Positions 1 to 11,095 are shown, counted from the stretch's first letter. The stretch is DNA of 64,000 nucleotides from Cantharellus purpuraceus (GCA_025174535.1 JALBUN010000009.1:1426001-1490000), one strand, 5' to 3'. Made by a program: numbers and translations. The notes: generated from the sequence alone by a model not told the origin.

Positions 1-84
1 GCAGAGACAACTGTGCAGGAGCAGCAGCAAAAGATTGAAGAGCTACAACGCGCCTTAGAGAAACGCAGGGGTCATGAAGGTTAA
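1..84 (+). CDS. C-terminal end of a coiled-coil protein (partial)
   Basis: Frame 1 is open from the first base to a TAA at 82-84 and encodes 27 residues rich in Gln, Glu, Lys and Leu, with the heptad-like stretch QQQKIEELQRALEKR. This is typical of a coiled-coil tail. The rest of the gene lies outside the window, so no function can be given. A short open stretch at a window edge could be chance, but the composition argues for real coding sequence. Confidence 0.55.
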   Translation, partial: AETTVQEQQQKIEELQRALEKRRGHEG

Positions 85-1003
85 TAGGTGCATGGTTCAT
101 TTCCTTGTTCTGACCATTAGTTCTTACTTTTCCATGAAGGACGCATATTCACCTTTACTGTAGTGATAGAGAATACCCTCGCATGGTAGGAATGTTTGTG
201 AGAGATATATCCATGTAATACGTCGCGGATTTGTACATGCATGCAGCCATCTGCTGCCTGTTTAGTTTCTATTCCAATAATACATCTCGTTGAATATGCT
301 TGTGAGTGCTGGGTCTCTAGTTCCTAACTTGCTAGAACAAGCTGTTTCTTTTCATCACCCCACCCATATCTTGGGATACAACGCAGTCTGGCAGACCTAT
401 CCACTTCACATCCATCTACTCCCATAACGTTGGCACTTCGATATGCAATTCTTCTGGACACTGGAAGATTCATTAAAACCCCGTTCTAGTAGCTATTCAT
501 TCAAACCTCAAACCCAACTTGGCAATTTCATGACAGGCCTTACGTAGAGGGCCACACTTGGAGCCACCAGAACGTAAGCGTTTCTATTGTTTTACACGCC
601 TTATGCGTCTTCTAACCCTTACAAGTATGTCTCAAATATCCCTGCACCCCCCCATCTGGTTTTGTTCATTGCTAGCATTGATTCACAAGTTAATTTGACA
701 CAGCCAATTGATATCCTACCTCACTCAGTGTTGGCACCTGTATAATTTCTGTCAACATTTCACTTCAGTCCAGTGCCACTATCAGATATTATCCAAGAGT
801 CACGACTGTCCCGCGAGACGCTTGAGGCCATACCCGACATCTAACCTTCCACCGCAAAGACGTCTTACAATTACACGTCCTTCGAAGGGCCTTCATTGCG
901 TCTGGAGCTTTCCCAAGACTAGACTCCACTATCACAGCTTCATGGCCATAACGGGATTACGTCAATGCTGATGTCCCTTTGCCGGCGCGTCCCTGGTCGA
1001 CCA
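85..1003. other. Intergenic, no gene recognised
   Basis: Probably begins with the 3' untranslated region of the gene ending at 84. A short open frame at 708-971 has no recognisable motif and unremarkable composition, so I do not call it. Confidence 0.5.
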
Positions 1004-1219
1004 TCAGTCGGCCTCCAGCTTCAGGCTACGTGGGCTCATCTCAGCCATGAGTTCGGCAGTGCGCTGCGCGTGGATTTGATCATAAGTCTCTGCGAACTTC
1101 TCCGAGAGTAGAGCCACCTGTCTTTCGATGAGGTCGGTCCTGGTGGCAGGCCAGCGACTCGGACGACGCTGGATCACTCCGTCAAGAATAATTATCTTGC
1201 GACCCGGTGGTGCTGGCAA
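1004..1219 (-). CDS. Possible last exon of an unidentified gene
   Basis: The minus frame ending at a stop at 1004-1006 has protein-like composition: an amphipathic, probably helical stretch (LIERQVALLSEKFAETYDQI) followed by a short basic and acidic tail. No start codon is convincing, so this would be a terminal exon with earlier exons to the right. An open minus frame at 1434-1694 could be one of them, but I could not find a splice that joins them cleanly. Function unknown. Chance is not excluded. Confidence 0.3.
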   Translation of the reverse strand: MPAPPGRKIIILDGVIQRRPSRWPATRTDLIERQVALLSEKFAETYDQIHAQRTAELMAEMSPRSLKLEAD

Positions 1220-3379
1220 GGGGGTGGCAAGCTTACAGTAAACGAGAGCCGATTCCTTTCAAAATAAGCAGGAACAAGAAACGTTTCGTAGCACTGAGCG
1301 ACGAACGACCTATGGCGCACACAAATACACTATTCACAGGCACCCTACATGAAAAACCGCCATCATCCGCACACAAGAACCAAGGTAAAAATGCAGATGA
1401 GGGAGCCTAACTGCTCACAGCTATTAGTCGTCGTCACAGCGATCCTAGGATCGCACTGCACAGCGCTGCCGCCGTGGGAACAACAAGCTTGAACTCTTCG
1501 TACATACTCTCCTCACGGCGTCCCGCCATCACTGCGTCATAGTGAAAGGCATTAGCGGGACGTGTAAATTTCATTGCGAGTACGCCACGTCCACATCGCC
1601 GGAGTTTCCCAGTGTTGTTACCGACCCGGGTTATTAGCTTTTGGGTCGACAATATGCCCATATGTAGGGTGCCCTTCAGGCTCATTGTGCCCAAGCCAGA
1701 CAGGTGTACTAATTAAAGTATCAGTGGCATGGCTCGGGAGCAAGACGCGAATCCTCCACTAGGAAAGAATGATTAAAACTCTAATTAGTGCACATATACG
1801 CATGAAATGTGAGGAAAACGGACGAACCTCTTAACATGTGATCAACGGGGCAAGTGACCCATGTAACTGTCATCGTGGTGGCTACATAGCTCACGAACCA
1901 GCTGCGTTAGTCGTCAAAAGCCTTGGATATTGGATACCATGTCCTTCCAACGTACAACACGGTCACGGCATTTTATCTCCACTCAAAATGTACGTATCAG
2001 CCGTTTTCAAGAAGAAACTTCTATATCTTCCCGCAAAGCGTGACTCACACCCAATCCACACCCCTACTCCAACATACTCGTGGCACTCCACCAATATATC
2101 GACAGTAGATACCCACCTGCTCTGGGTGCAGATGACTCCCAGGTACAGCCCACAGAGGGTGCAGCGAAGGTGCAAGAATGGAGCACGTTGGTTGCACGCA
2201 GAGGATGATGAGTATGTCTCTTTTGATGCAGAAACTGCGTGCTATCTCTGTGGGAGAAGATGACCCAACGCTAGCATTACGAACCACTGTCCAGCCGGGC
2301 GGATGCCATGGGTATCAGTCCCAGATGGAGGTTATCTCTAGGGCGCTTAAGACGTCAGTTGCGCTTATTTGGCTATTTCCGTCTCTAATCTGTACACGGT
2401 CTATTCACCAACCCGCGCACCGACCCGCGTCCATCGTAGTGGACGCCGTGTTCCTCGGTCTGCTGAAGTGCTCTGCAATCGACTATTCCAAAGAGCTGAT
2501 TAATAACAACTTCAGGTCGTTGATAATCCACAAGACAGGGGGAGTGGGTACGGGTGCGGGTGCGGGTGAGGGTCAGCTTTCATTACCAGCATTATTCCAC
2601 CACACTGATATCCTCCTCTGTCATCCCAACAACGTGCATGGAAACTTATAATGGAAATCGTGGGTGTGTCCCTGAAAGTGTTTCTATTGGGGCGGGGATT
2701 CACCAGGTGAAATAGCGGAGGGTGAAGAGGGCTCACATAATTGTAAGAGAGTGTGAGAGAAAAGGCGAAAATTATACTAGGGTGGCCTCTTTGATGTATA
2801 CGCTAGTGGGTGTCCGTAGCCGAACTTGGGACGTTGAGTGTGACTGTCACGGTGATCCCGTCTGGGCCCAGGTTCTCACCACCCGATTACGCTAGTCATC
2901 GAACGCATTGTCCAAACTATAATGCATTTAGGTGTCCACTCACAAATGTAGGTACCATCCGACTTCCAAAGAGCAGCTCACGTCAACTGACCTAAACCCC
3001 AAGGATGTTCATGACACTCGAGCAATCATAGGCAACAAATTATCAAACACTTATCCTTAAACTCATCATCACAAAGCCACGTCAATTACTGGACACAGAA
3101 AACTGTCGGCAGCCGAGCGCTGTTTTTGGCGTCTCCTCTCCATTGTCCCAGTTATTCCAGAGCAAGGCAAGGCACTTCATCTGTGCCGCGATCACATGTC
3201 ACGGACAATACAGTATCTACAAAGGTATACATATTATGAAACAATTCCATCAGGATTTTCAACAGAATGGGGCTTTCCCACCCAGTTTTGTCTCGTACGC
3301 TTCCTTGAGACACCCGCCCGTGAAATCAGTTCTGTCTAGCAGTGAGTTATAGCACATTGTGACTATTCACTTGCGTCAT
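1220..3379. other. Gene-poor stretch
   Basis: Several short open frames on both strands overlap one another (for example 1838-2263 and 2178-2651), but none shows a motif, a convincing splice structure or coding-like composition. A small G-rich repeat lies at about 2536-2575. Confidence 0.45.
2536..2575 (+). repeat. Short G-rich hexamer repeat
   Basis: A run of degenerate GGGTGC/GGGTAC/GGGTGA hexamers in tandem. Simple sequence with no associated gene seen. Confidence 0.6.
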
Positions 3380-4002
3380 TCATAATCGCCTCCAGCGTTT
3401 CCATTGCTCATAGACCTCAAGCAACGCGAACAGGATATGCCATCCCCGTTGCGGCCGATCTTCATGTGGCTGCGGAACATGATTAGCCTTGGGAGTTGGC
3501 AGGCATCTGGGGTGCAGCGCGACACACCATGTGGAACAGGGGACACATTCCTTGACATCCTTATGGCATTGGAGTGACGACGAAAAGGCTTCCCGTTGGT
3601 CGAGAGACGTCGGAATGATGTGATCAGTTCGCGGCACTGAAACGAAAGGGAAAAAAATGATGGAAAGGCAGTGTGGAAGGATTCTACTGATGGGCTAGGA
3701 CTATACGTTTGAAGCAGGTGACGGCGCCTGCTTATGGAGAGACATCGCCCGAATGTCACTCACCACGTACATCCCCACTCCTTCAAGTTCGAATGTCCCA
3801 AGTAATGGAACAGGTGATCTACTTTGGGAACATGCTGGTGACACTGGGTGCATCCATATTCGAGTCGATCCATCTCTTGGCGCCTGATGCAGTCGCAGGC
3901 GTTGTAGTCTGGAAGAAGGCAGTGAGTGCCTCGATTATTTTTTGCGCTTGATGACCATACATCACATGGTGCGATGGGTGCATTGGCGCTGGGTGTGTGC
4001 AC
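3380..4002 (-). CDS. Cys/His-rich unidentified protein, 5' end lost
   Basis: Two exons can be joined in frame: 4002-3771, then an intron with a GTACGT donor and TTTCAG acceptor, then 3636-3380 ending in TAG. The first exon is rich in Cys and His (CDC, CTQC, HQH and HLFHYLGH within about 40 residues), suggesting metal binding. The second adds more Cys and ends in a Trp/Arg-rich tail. Unique sequence stops near 3945, where a segmental duplication begins, so the true 5' part has probably been cut off. It somewhat resembles Cys-cluster regions linked to fungal KDZ transposases, but I cannot confirm that. Likely a gene remnant. Confidence 0.3.
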
Positions 4003-4399
4003 TTTGACGCTGGATGTGCGTTTTGACGCTGGGTGCTGGATGGATGATGCGTGTCAGGATGCACTGACTGGCCTGGTGTACAGGGGTGGGTAAATTGCTG
4101 CGGTGACGCCCAAGGGATGCGCGGAGGGGTTGGGTTCAGTCGGCTGAGCGGATATGGTTTGGGCGGGGTGGGTGCGGGTAGGGTTGGGCTTGGGCACAAG
4201 GCAGGCAGGGGAGGAGGCAGGGGAGGCAGGCATGGTGGGAGGGAATATGCGGTCCAGGAGGGGTGAAGCTTGAGTTTGAGTATCAAGTCATGGTGCCGTG
4301 CCGGTGGGGGTGGGGGTGTTGTGTTTGTGTTTGCGCGTCCCAGGCCTCGCAATGGTGTTTGTTGTGTGTTTTTGATGGTTTTGGTGGATAGGTGTTGTG

Positions 4400-6268
4400 A
4401 ACTTCATGATACGCCTGGTTTCCTTTTTTTTAACGTTTGATGATTTGCTTTTTTAGTAATTGTCTTGCTTACCAGGTTCGTGCGGCTAGCACCATCGACG
4501 ATGCTATATAAACTTCTTGGACTGCTATATAGCAATGTCATGCTTGCGCATTCTTGCAGCACCATTAGAGGGTCCCTCGTGAGGTGACTTCGGCACTCCA
4601 TCATATTCGTGTGAGCAAGCTGCTGGCGAAGGCGATGAAAATGCTGAGGGACTCTGTGTTCAGCGTTGAGTATCTTGTGCTCTGTAAAACCGTGGTGTCG
4701 ACCTACCCGTTTATCCCAGGTCCGAGCTAGTTCCCAGTGACTGTCTCATTTACACCCCTTTGACTATTGTGAGCATAGCAACGCGATGCCGTGCATTGTC
4801 ACGACGCCATTCAGAGTTGCGACAATTCATTGTGATCATGTTGTTGTGAACAAGCTCCGTGTGAAGGCGATCGAATTCGTCTTGTCGTCCATGTTCGCGT
4901 CGTCGGCCGTCGGTATCAGGAGTGCCCGACAGCGCATCGTGTCTGTTTCCTTCACGAGGGTGAGTGTTGGTAGACCACTCGATGTCCGTAGGTGCGGATG
5001 TGACATACCCTGCTGTGGAATCACCGATGACAGACATTGCGACCGAAATGACGGACCATACGGGTCTGGAAGTGGGGGGTACACGTCCCTTTGAATGCCA
5101 GTTCAAACATTGTGCAAGGGGCCTGCAAGGTAGTACTACAAGAGGCCGCTCCTCGTCCCTCGTCCCTCGTGTCCCTAAAGCGACGACGACATAGTTGTAT
5201 CTCCTCGAGGCGACCTGGATATCCGATATCATGCATGCGGCAGGCTAGGGAGGGTACGTGAACGCGGCTTTGACTGCATTGTTTGATGGTTTACTTACCA
5301 CGAGGTAGGAGGCCGAGTGAGTGGCGACAATGGAACCCTAGAGTTCTTCATCAACGCTCTGTGCCATCGATTGCGAGTTCGGGTATCAGGGATATGCCAT
5401 TGTGCGCCGTGTGTTGCTCACGAATGGCAGCACAATGTCTAAAGCAATGTCTAAAGGAAGGTGCGTGTATGGAGAACCTCCAGCCAGTGCCCGGCCCTCA
5501 CGGATGATCAGTTTTGAAATGCGAAGACGCAGCGTGCATGTTCAATACGAGCCCAAGCCATGTTTCGTCGCGCCGCCAGCCAGATGAGAACATATGAAAT
5601 AAATGTGCCGCTTAGGCGTCCCTCAGGGTTTGAGTCGAAGCCACTGATGCCTCTGTGTTTCATGGCTGCAAGAGGTACGTGAATGCGACTGTGGCGGAAA
5701 TTTTTTTTTTGACTGTCCGCTTAGGGCGGGAACAGTGGCTACCACCGGCGCATACAATCCAGGTATATTCAATGATTCTAATTACAACTCTCAATTCACA
5801 TCCACATTCAGGTTGAGGGGCGAGTGAGGACTTGTAGTGAGGCCTCGTCGGTAGGTGGGACGATGGCGGAGCCCACAAAGACCTTGTTCGTCAATGTTTG
5901 CATCTGTTACAGCTTGGCTCTATGGGTGCTCCAGTGCGCTCGGCATCTAATTTGCTTTCCTTATAATGAGAGACGTAAACGAAGCTTGATGGTGCGGGTG
6001 CTATAGATCTCTATACTGAAACTGATGCCGAAGCGACAACAGAGTGTTTTGTGTTCCGTCCGGCGGCACGGCCACTCGGATCTCCACCTTGACATAGAGA
6101 GAGTGCGGCGTCTGCTTCATACTTTCACACATGCCGTAAGGCCACGGTTTCGGCAGAGCCGTCGGTGGTGTTATATTTTACTCCTTGACACGGTATGGCA
6201 GACATCCCTCGTTTCCATCACAAAACATTCAATCTCACACGAGGCCTCTCTAGTCTTGTTGTAAAGCT
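4400..6268 (+). other. Duplicated sequence, probable gene remnants
   Basis: Colinear with about 12655-15048. It contains short open stretches with coding-like composition (for example SKLLAKAMKMLRDSVFSVEY around 4616-4680, and a stretch around 4850-4960 followed by GTGAGT). They are interrupted by stops and frame changes, and I recognise no family. A TATATAA-like sequence lies at about 4503. Probably a broken gene carried along in the duplication. Confidence 0.4.
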
Positions 6269-6273
6269 CGGAC

Positions 6274-6617
6274 TGACGCGATCATCGATGGAAGCAGAGC
6301 TTGTTGCGGGATCTATTGCATCAGCAGAGGGGATATGGCTTATTAAACTCGGACATGACTTTAAGCACGATTTCAAACCCATTCCGGTTTTCACTGACAA
6401 CCAATTGTTTATTTCTTTCACAAAGAATGAGGTCAACAATTCGAGGACGAAACATATTGATACTCATTATCATTACACGCGCGAACAGGTCGATGCCGGT
6501 ACCATAAAACTTCATTATATCCCCACCTTCGAAAACCCTGCCGACATACTCACAAAGCCCTTATCACCTCGCAAGCACATGAATCTCCTAAATGTTCTAG
6601 GGATTCATCGTGCTTGA
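6274..6617 (+). pseudogene. Copia RNase H C-terminal fragment
   Basis: Open frame ending at TGA 6615-6617. It shows the order of motifs expected at the end of a copia polyprotein: SSMEAEL (normally SSTEAE), a DNQ motif, RTKHIDTHYHYTREQV, and ADILTKPLSPRKHMNLL. These are RNase H and tether residues of Ty1/copia elements. Everything upstream of the SSMEAEL block is missing, so this is a fragment of the polyprotein, not a gene. Confidence 0.9.
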
Positions 6618-6624
6618 GGGGGTG

Positions 6625-7044
6625 TGTTGAGAAATGTACTCACCTGCTGATCACTCAACTCAGGCTCCATACCACCGGATCATATCAATATACATCTTGA
6701 ACTCGATATTGCTGGACCATATCCGAACATCTCACGAGACGCAGTCATGTTACTGTCGCCCACACGAACATCCATCCGTATATCCAATCACCGTTTACAT
6801 TCAGGAGTAGTGAATGAATATGCTAAGCATTTACCTGTGTATATGTAATTCTGACGTCATGTTCATGATCCGGACGCCAAGGTCATTCTCATATGTATAA
6901 GTACGCGTTCTACCAATACGCAGTTCTCCAGTCAATCACAGTTATACTTTTCTCTCTGACTTTTATCTCTAAGATTCCAATTATATATTGGAATTCTACG
7001 CTCTTATTCTACTGTCTGCTATACGTCTACTTAATCTTACAACA
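6625..7044 (+). repeat. Copia 3' LTR (420 bp)
   Basis: Begins TGTTGAGAAATG directly after the purine tract and ends CTTACAACA, giving TG...CA ends with a short inverted TGTTG/CAACA pair. The end is fixed by comparison with copy 2 of the segmental duplication, where host sequence is uninterrupted. No second copy was seen in the window. Confidence 0.85.
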
Positions 7045-7578
7045 TGGACCATAGAAGCGCCTTATACGTACAGTTCATCAAGGGGGGAAGTTGTTCATAT
7101 CCCGGATCACTCGGGGCTGCCAATGGTCGCCTGCTAGAAAATTGTGTTGAAGGATATGCTGGCTCTATCCAAGTTTTCACAACGGACTTGCACCGGTGCG
7201 TATGTCCCCACTCTGACATCTCCCCGTTCACGATAATGCCTAGTTGACGAACTTGGAGACCGTACAGAGTCAAAGATGAAGAGTGTTTTTTTTTCGTAGG
7301 ATACCTAAAGCGAACGATAGGTGGCCATCAAACACATGTCCCCTTTTTTTTGGCGCTGCCGTGAGGGAAAACAACTTAACACATTCAACACGTGATGATG
7401 CCAGACCATCGAGAAACGAAAAAAAAAAAAAAAACTTCGCTCGGTTGTGCGCACTCCTCTGGCTATATAATTCCCTTCTACCATGGCCGTCAGCAACATT
7501 CCCCCTCTCTACGACCTCGTCTAGCCACGACAAGACAATAACCAACACTCTGCTCATCCGACACCCACCTCTGACAGC

Positions 7579-8958
7579 ATGGCCCATCAACAGACTCCGT
7601 TTCCTAGCCGGGAATATTTTTCTCGTGGAGATGAGTACGTCCCTACATGAGAATATATAGACCCAGAGGAAACGGAGGCGACCCAGCAGATTCCGAAGGA
7701 TGTGCTGGAGGTGCTGTTCAGATTTTTGCAGGATACGGAGATTATCCCCAGCTCTCCTACTTCCTGCCCAATCGATTGCGAAAACCTTGGAACGGTCGGG
7801 ATACATGAGACGGATGATTAGTGTTTGCAGCATGGGCGAGTGCATGTTGCGTAAGTAACTCAACACACGTCGCAGTGGCTCCGAGGGTAAGATGATATCC
7901 ATTCGCGAAATATGATCAAACGGCAACACTTTGACCATATTTCGCGAATGGATATTATCTTACCCTCGGAGCCACTGCGACGTGTGTTGAGTTACTTACG
8001 CAACATGCACTCGCCCATGCTGCAAACACTAATCATCCGTCTCATGTATCCCGACCGTTCCAAGGTTTTCGCAATCGATTGGGCAGCACCCAATTATTTA
8101 TTACACTGGGATCGACGCATGTTTTCCAGCCTCAGCCACGTAAGACTCGAGGTGTATGCGCCGCAGCTTGAGGACGCCGTTTGGAGAGATCTAAGTACGT
8201 TGGAGTTGGCTTGCATGCCACCGTCATGGTGCCTGTTCACGTACCTCAAGGTGATGGCCTTATCTCCGTGTCTGGAGACTCTGAAGATAATCGGTAACAT
8301 GGGTCCCGGGATTCTGCCGCTGCCGTTTCTCGAAGCAAATTGGCTCAAGGTCCTTCACATTTCGAATTGCTGTTCCGAGGATATTCGTCAGTTTACTCAC
8401 CACGTGAAGCTACCGAGGCTGGAAGACTTGTCGCTCGCGCCTTCAAAGAGCCTGAACCTCGAAACATTCCATAGGATGTTGGGGAATCACGGGGACAGTC
8501 CGTATACCATTGAGGCCTTCGATAAAGTGCAATGGGTCGAAGTTGGCTTTGAGGACACGAAAGCGGTATTATCCTGCCAACTGTTCGAAGATAAGGAGGC
8601 CTTCATCATATCGCTCCAAGTGGTCCATCGAGGCGCTTTTGTGGACGTTATGAACTTGTTTCCATTCGTGGAGGGGCTCACCATCAATCTTTCAGAGCCC
8701 CTTGACTTCAAGCTCGGCCTCAGTCAGACGGTGGAGAGGGTAGAAGTGCAGGGCCGCCCTGATATGGTGATGGCATCCAGTATCAAGGATCCAATCTGCA
8801 GGTGCTTTCCACAGTGCAAAAGCGTGGACCTCCTCCCATCGCTGCCACCATTGCATACTCTGCGCGTGCCTCGGACGCCTCGGACGCCTCCCGTTGAGAA
8901 CAGAGAAGCAGGTCCCTCACGGTGGTACAACATACCAAGGTGGAGAGGCACTTGGTGA
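7579..8958 (+). pseudogene. F-box/LRR-type family gene, broken copy
   Basis: Counterpart of the open gene at 15570-17151, with matching start (ATG 7579) and stop. Three kinds of damage are visible. The first intron, the 17-nt microexon and the second intron are deleted, fusing GTACGTCCCTACAT directly to the third exon. The F-box half is lost and replaced by an inverted copy of downstream coding sequence (7764-7920). The remaining frame from 7912 to 8958 is open and closely matches the C-terminal two thirds of the family protein. A product from an internal start would lack the F-box and could not be expected to join an SCF ubiquitin ligase. Confidence 0.8.
7764..8086. repeat. 157-bp inverted repeat inside the F-box pseudogene
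   Basis: Arms 7764-7920 and 7930-8086 pair with only a couple of mismatches around a 9-base loop (7921-7929). The right arm is the normal coding sequence. The left arm is its reverse complement and replaces about 220 bp present in the copy at 15570-17151. Such short-loop foldbacks are expected from replication template switching. Confidence 0.95.
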
Positions 8959-9179
8959 CATGTTGCGGTAGTATGTCTAGAGATCGGATTAGTACAACGG
9001 ATGGGACATCCAGTAAATAGGAGATACCATTGTATCCTGCAGTAGATCGGCTTCCATGAGTTGAAACTGCAAGCATTTTGAAACCTCGACGCAACTAAAT
9101 TTAGAAAGTTAATTCCCAATAGATTGCTCATTGGATCAGCCTTACGCTGCGAGCATAAACGAACGTCATCGACTAGATG

Positions 9180-9665
9180 ATCCCGGTGGCAGCGATGGGT
9201 GGAGGTCCCCGCTTTTACACTGCGGAAAGCACTTGCGGATTGTGTCTTTGATACCGGATGCCATTACCATCTCAGGGCGGCCCCTGGACTGTTACAGTCC
9301 CCACCGTTTGACTGAGGCCAAACTTGAACACCAGGAGCGCTGAAAGATCGATAGTGGGTCCCTCCACGAGTGGAAACAAGCCAATCACGTCCATAAAAAC
9401 GCCTCGATGGACCACTGGAGCGACACGGTAAAGGTCTCCTTATCTTGGAGGAGTTGGCCAAATAATATCGCTTTCGCGTCCTCGAAGCCAACTTCGACCC
9501 AGTGCACTTTGTCGAAGGCATCGATAGTATACGGATTCCCCCATGTTTTCCAACATCCTATGAAATGTTTAGAAGTTGATGTTCTTCGAAGGCGCGAGCG
9601 ACAGGTCGTCCAGCCTCGGTAGCTTCACATGGCGAGTAAACTGATTGATGGATATCTTCGGACCT
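9180..9665 (-). pseudogene. F-box family fragment, inverted
   Basis: The minus strand matches the middle and C-terminal coding part of the 15570-17151 family gene: FTRHVKLPRLDDLSLAPSK, then the region after FDKVQWVEVGFED, then the CFPQCK-like segment. The frame is broken by indels and there is no start or F-box. It lies tail to tail with the pseudogene at 7579-8958. Confidence 0.75.
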
Positions 9666-9699
9666 GCGGTTGGAAAGATGAAGGACCTTAAGCCAATTC

Positions 9700-9965
9700 G
9701 AGAAAGGGCGAGCTGCTTTCCGGACTGCCTAAGTGTGAATCTCATTCCATTGCTGCCTCCGTTACAACGTCTGCACGTACATCGGACGCCTCGTTGAGGC
9801 GTGTCCCATTTCGTGACATATCGCACTTGTATATCTGGAGATCGGATGGGGCACTCAGTAAATAAAACGCATGCTTTTGACCATTTCCTTACAGTGTATT
9901 GGTTTGTGATCGATTTGCAAAGGGTCCCGGATGCATGATTGCCTGATCGCATTTACAGCAAGTGT
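9700..9965 (+). pseudogene. F-box family 3'-end fragment
   Basis: Plus-strand fragment matching the last codons and 3' flank of the family, nearly the same as 18290-18600: the block from CTGCTTTCCGGACTGCC through CGGACGCCTCG to the shared 3' flank with ATGCATGATTGCCTGATCGC. Not translatable as a protein. Confidence 0.7.
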
Positions 9966-10231
9966 GGCTTTATAGGATCTGAGAATTGACAGGATAGAGG
10001 ATGCCCATTAGACGGACTCAGAGATAGTTGGGGAACGTGGGGCTTAGCGTGTGGAGTGCTTACTGTCTTGTGGGATGACCGACTTGAATGGACCTCCCGC
10101 CGAATGGAGACTGATCACGTCCATGAGTGGTTGTAGTAAAGCAAAACCTGTCGAATTTATACCTTCTACTAACATTATGTAGAGTCCTTTTTTAAGTGCG
10201 TATGCACAACCTCACACGGGTGACGGCTGCG

Positions 10232-10450
10232 CTTGCACCATGCCTCCTTTGTCTCGTCCTTTGTCTTGTCTACCTTTGGCTCGTCTACCTTTGTTTCGTT
10301 TACCTGATTCATCTACTCTCGATTCCGATACCGTTGCCTTCTCCCCTTTGTCTCGTCGACAATAGGGACTGAAAGCAAGACAAAGGTAGGCAGGACAAAG
10401 GTAGACAAGACAAAGGAAGGGAGAGTGGACAGCAAGTCCGCAAATCGAGA
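10232..10450. repeat. Foldback repeat of 15-bp units, copy A
   Basis: The left half is a pyrimidine-rich tandem of TTTGTCTTGTCTACC-like units. The right half is the complementary purine-rich tandem (GGTAGACAAGACAAA-like), with a roughly 80-base spacer. The same arrangement occurs at 19875-20030 and, reversed, at 33598-33765. The transcript or single strand would form a long imperfect hairpin. No terminal repeats or transposase are evident. Confidence 0.8.
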
Positions 10451-10867
10451 GTCCACCGCGGCGATTTAGTTGTGTGTATGTAAGGACACCAGACTCACGC
10501 AGTTGAGGAGCTCGTAATGCACAATATTACCCTCACAGTGATCTTACCAGTCACTGAGTATTTCATTAGCCGTGTGATTACATTTACATCTGTTTCTTTG
10601 TGGGTCTATATAATGTTTAGAGCAAGTCAGGCGAACCGATGGTCAAGGAACTTCAACCATGAGATCTAGAGAACCTGTGAGCGATGGGGAGTTACCGCCG
10701 AGAACATCCTCTCCTAGCACTGTTGTTTCCCGTTACATAATATTCACGCGCTGGTCGCGTCGTGGGGCAGCATGGACGCGTCACGGAAACAATAATCTGT
10801 CCAGCCTATCACACTAGTGCATACTACACTTCTGCTAATCATCCGACGTTCGCACTGGACAGAGGGA

Positions 10868-11095
10868 GATGCATTTAGCCTCCATCCTCATTCTCTCTCC
10901 GGCGCTGGCCGCTGCAGCACTGTAACCAACCATGCCGACGAACCTCACCGTCTATCATCCGAGCACAACGGACGCGAATCTGATACGGTGGGTTGACGAC
11001 ATGAATGATTCATCATTGAGTAAGCTCGGAAACATGAAGATCGATCTGATGCTGGGGAATGTGAGTGCAAAACCCACCTGGACAATTCCACGATG
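10868..11095 (+). pseudogene. Kre9/Knh1-like GPI-protein gene, broken copy
   Basis: Almost identical to the first exon of the gene at 20795, including the signal peptide (MHLASILILSPALAAAAL). The codon after GCACTG is TAA where the open copy has TAC, so translation stops at about residue 19. After the first donor (GTGAGTGCAAAACCC) the sequence leaves the family near 11095, so exons 2 and 3 are absent. Confidence 0.85.

Larger units (their letters stand above)
6269..7049 (+). mobile_element. 5'-truncated Ty1/copia retrotransposon with 3' LTR
   Basis: The insert splits sequence that is continuous in copy 2 (around 15048). It contains the end of a copia RNase H, a purine tract GAGGGGGTG (6616-6624) and an LTR starting TGTTGAG at 6625 and ending ACAACA at 7044. 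The flanks CGGAC (6269-6273) and TGGAC (7045-7049) resemble a 5-bp target duplication with one mismatch. The 5' LTR, gag, integrase and reverse transcriptase are absent, so the element cannot move on its own. Confidence 0.85.
3946..11095 (+). repeat. Segmental duplication, copy 1
   Basis: This stretch is colinear, in direct orientation, with about 12191-21020. Recognisable landmarks in order are a G-rich block (3946-4400), unidentified duplicated sequence (4400-6268), the F-box gene (7579-8958), F-box fragments with a foldback repeat (9180-10450), and the GPI-protein gene (10868-11095). Copy 1 differs by a copia insertion at 6269-7044, an internal inversion in the F-box gene and a truncated GPI gene. 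Copy 2 differs by extra material at 18688-19640. Boundaries are by eye, plus or minus tens of bases. Confidence 0.8.

Noticed and set aside
2178..2651. 157-codon open plus frame
   Set aside because: Composition is not protein-like, it overlaps other equally long frames, and it includes the G-rich hexamer repeat.
3819..4352. 177-codon open minus frame, Pro/His-rich at the start
   Set aside because: The first half is the translation of the G-rich duplicated block; the second half is out of frame with the better-supported Cys/His-rich exon.
7270..7938. 222-codon open minus frame across the F-box pseudogene
   Set aside because: It is open mainly because the inverted arm places sense coding sequence on the minus strand; the rest is antisense to the gene's upstream region and has no motif.
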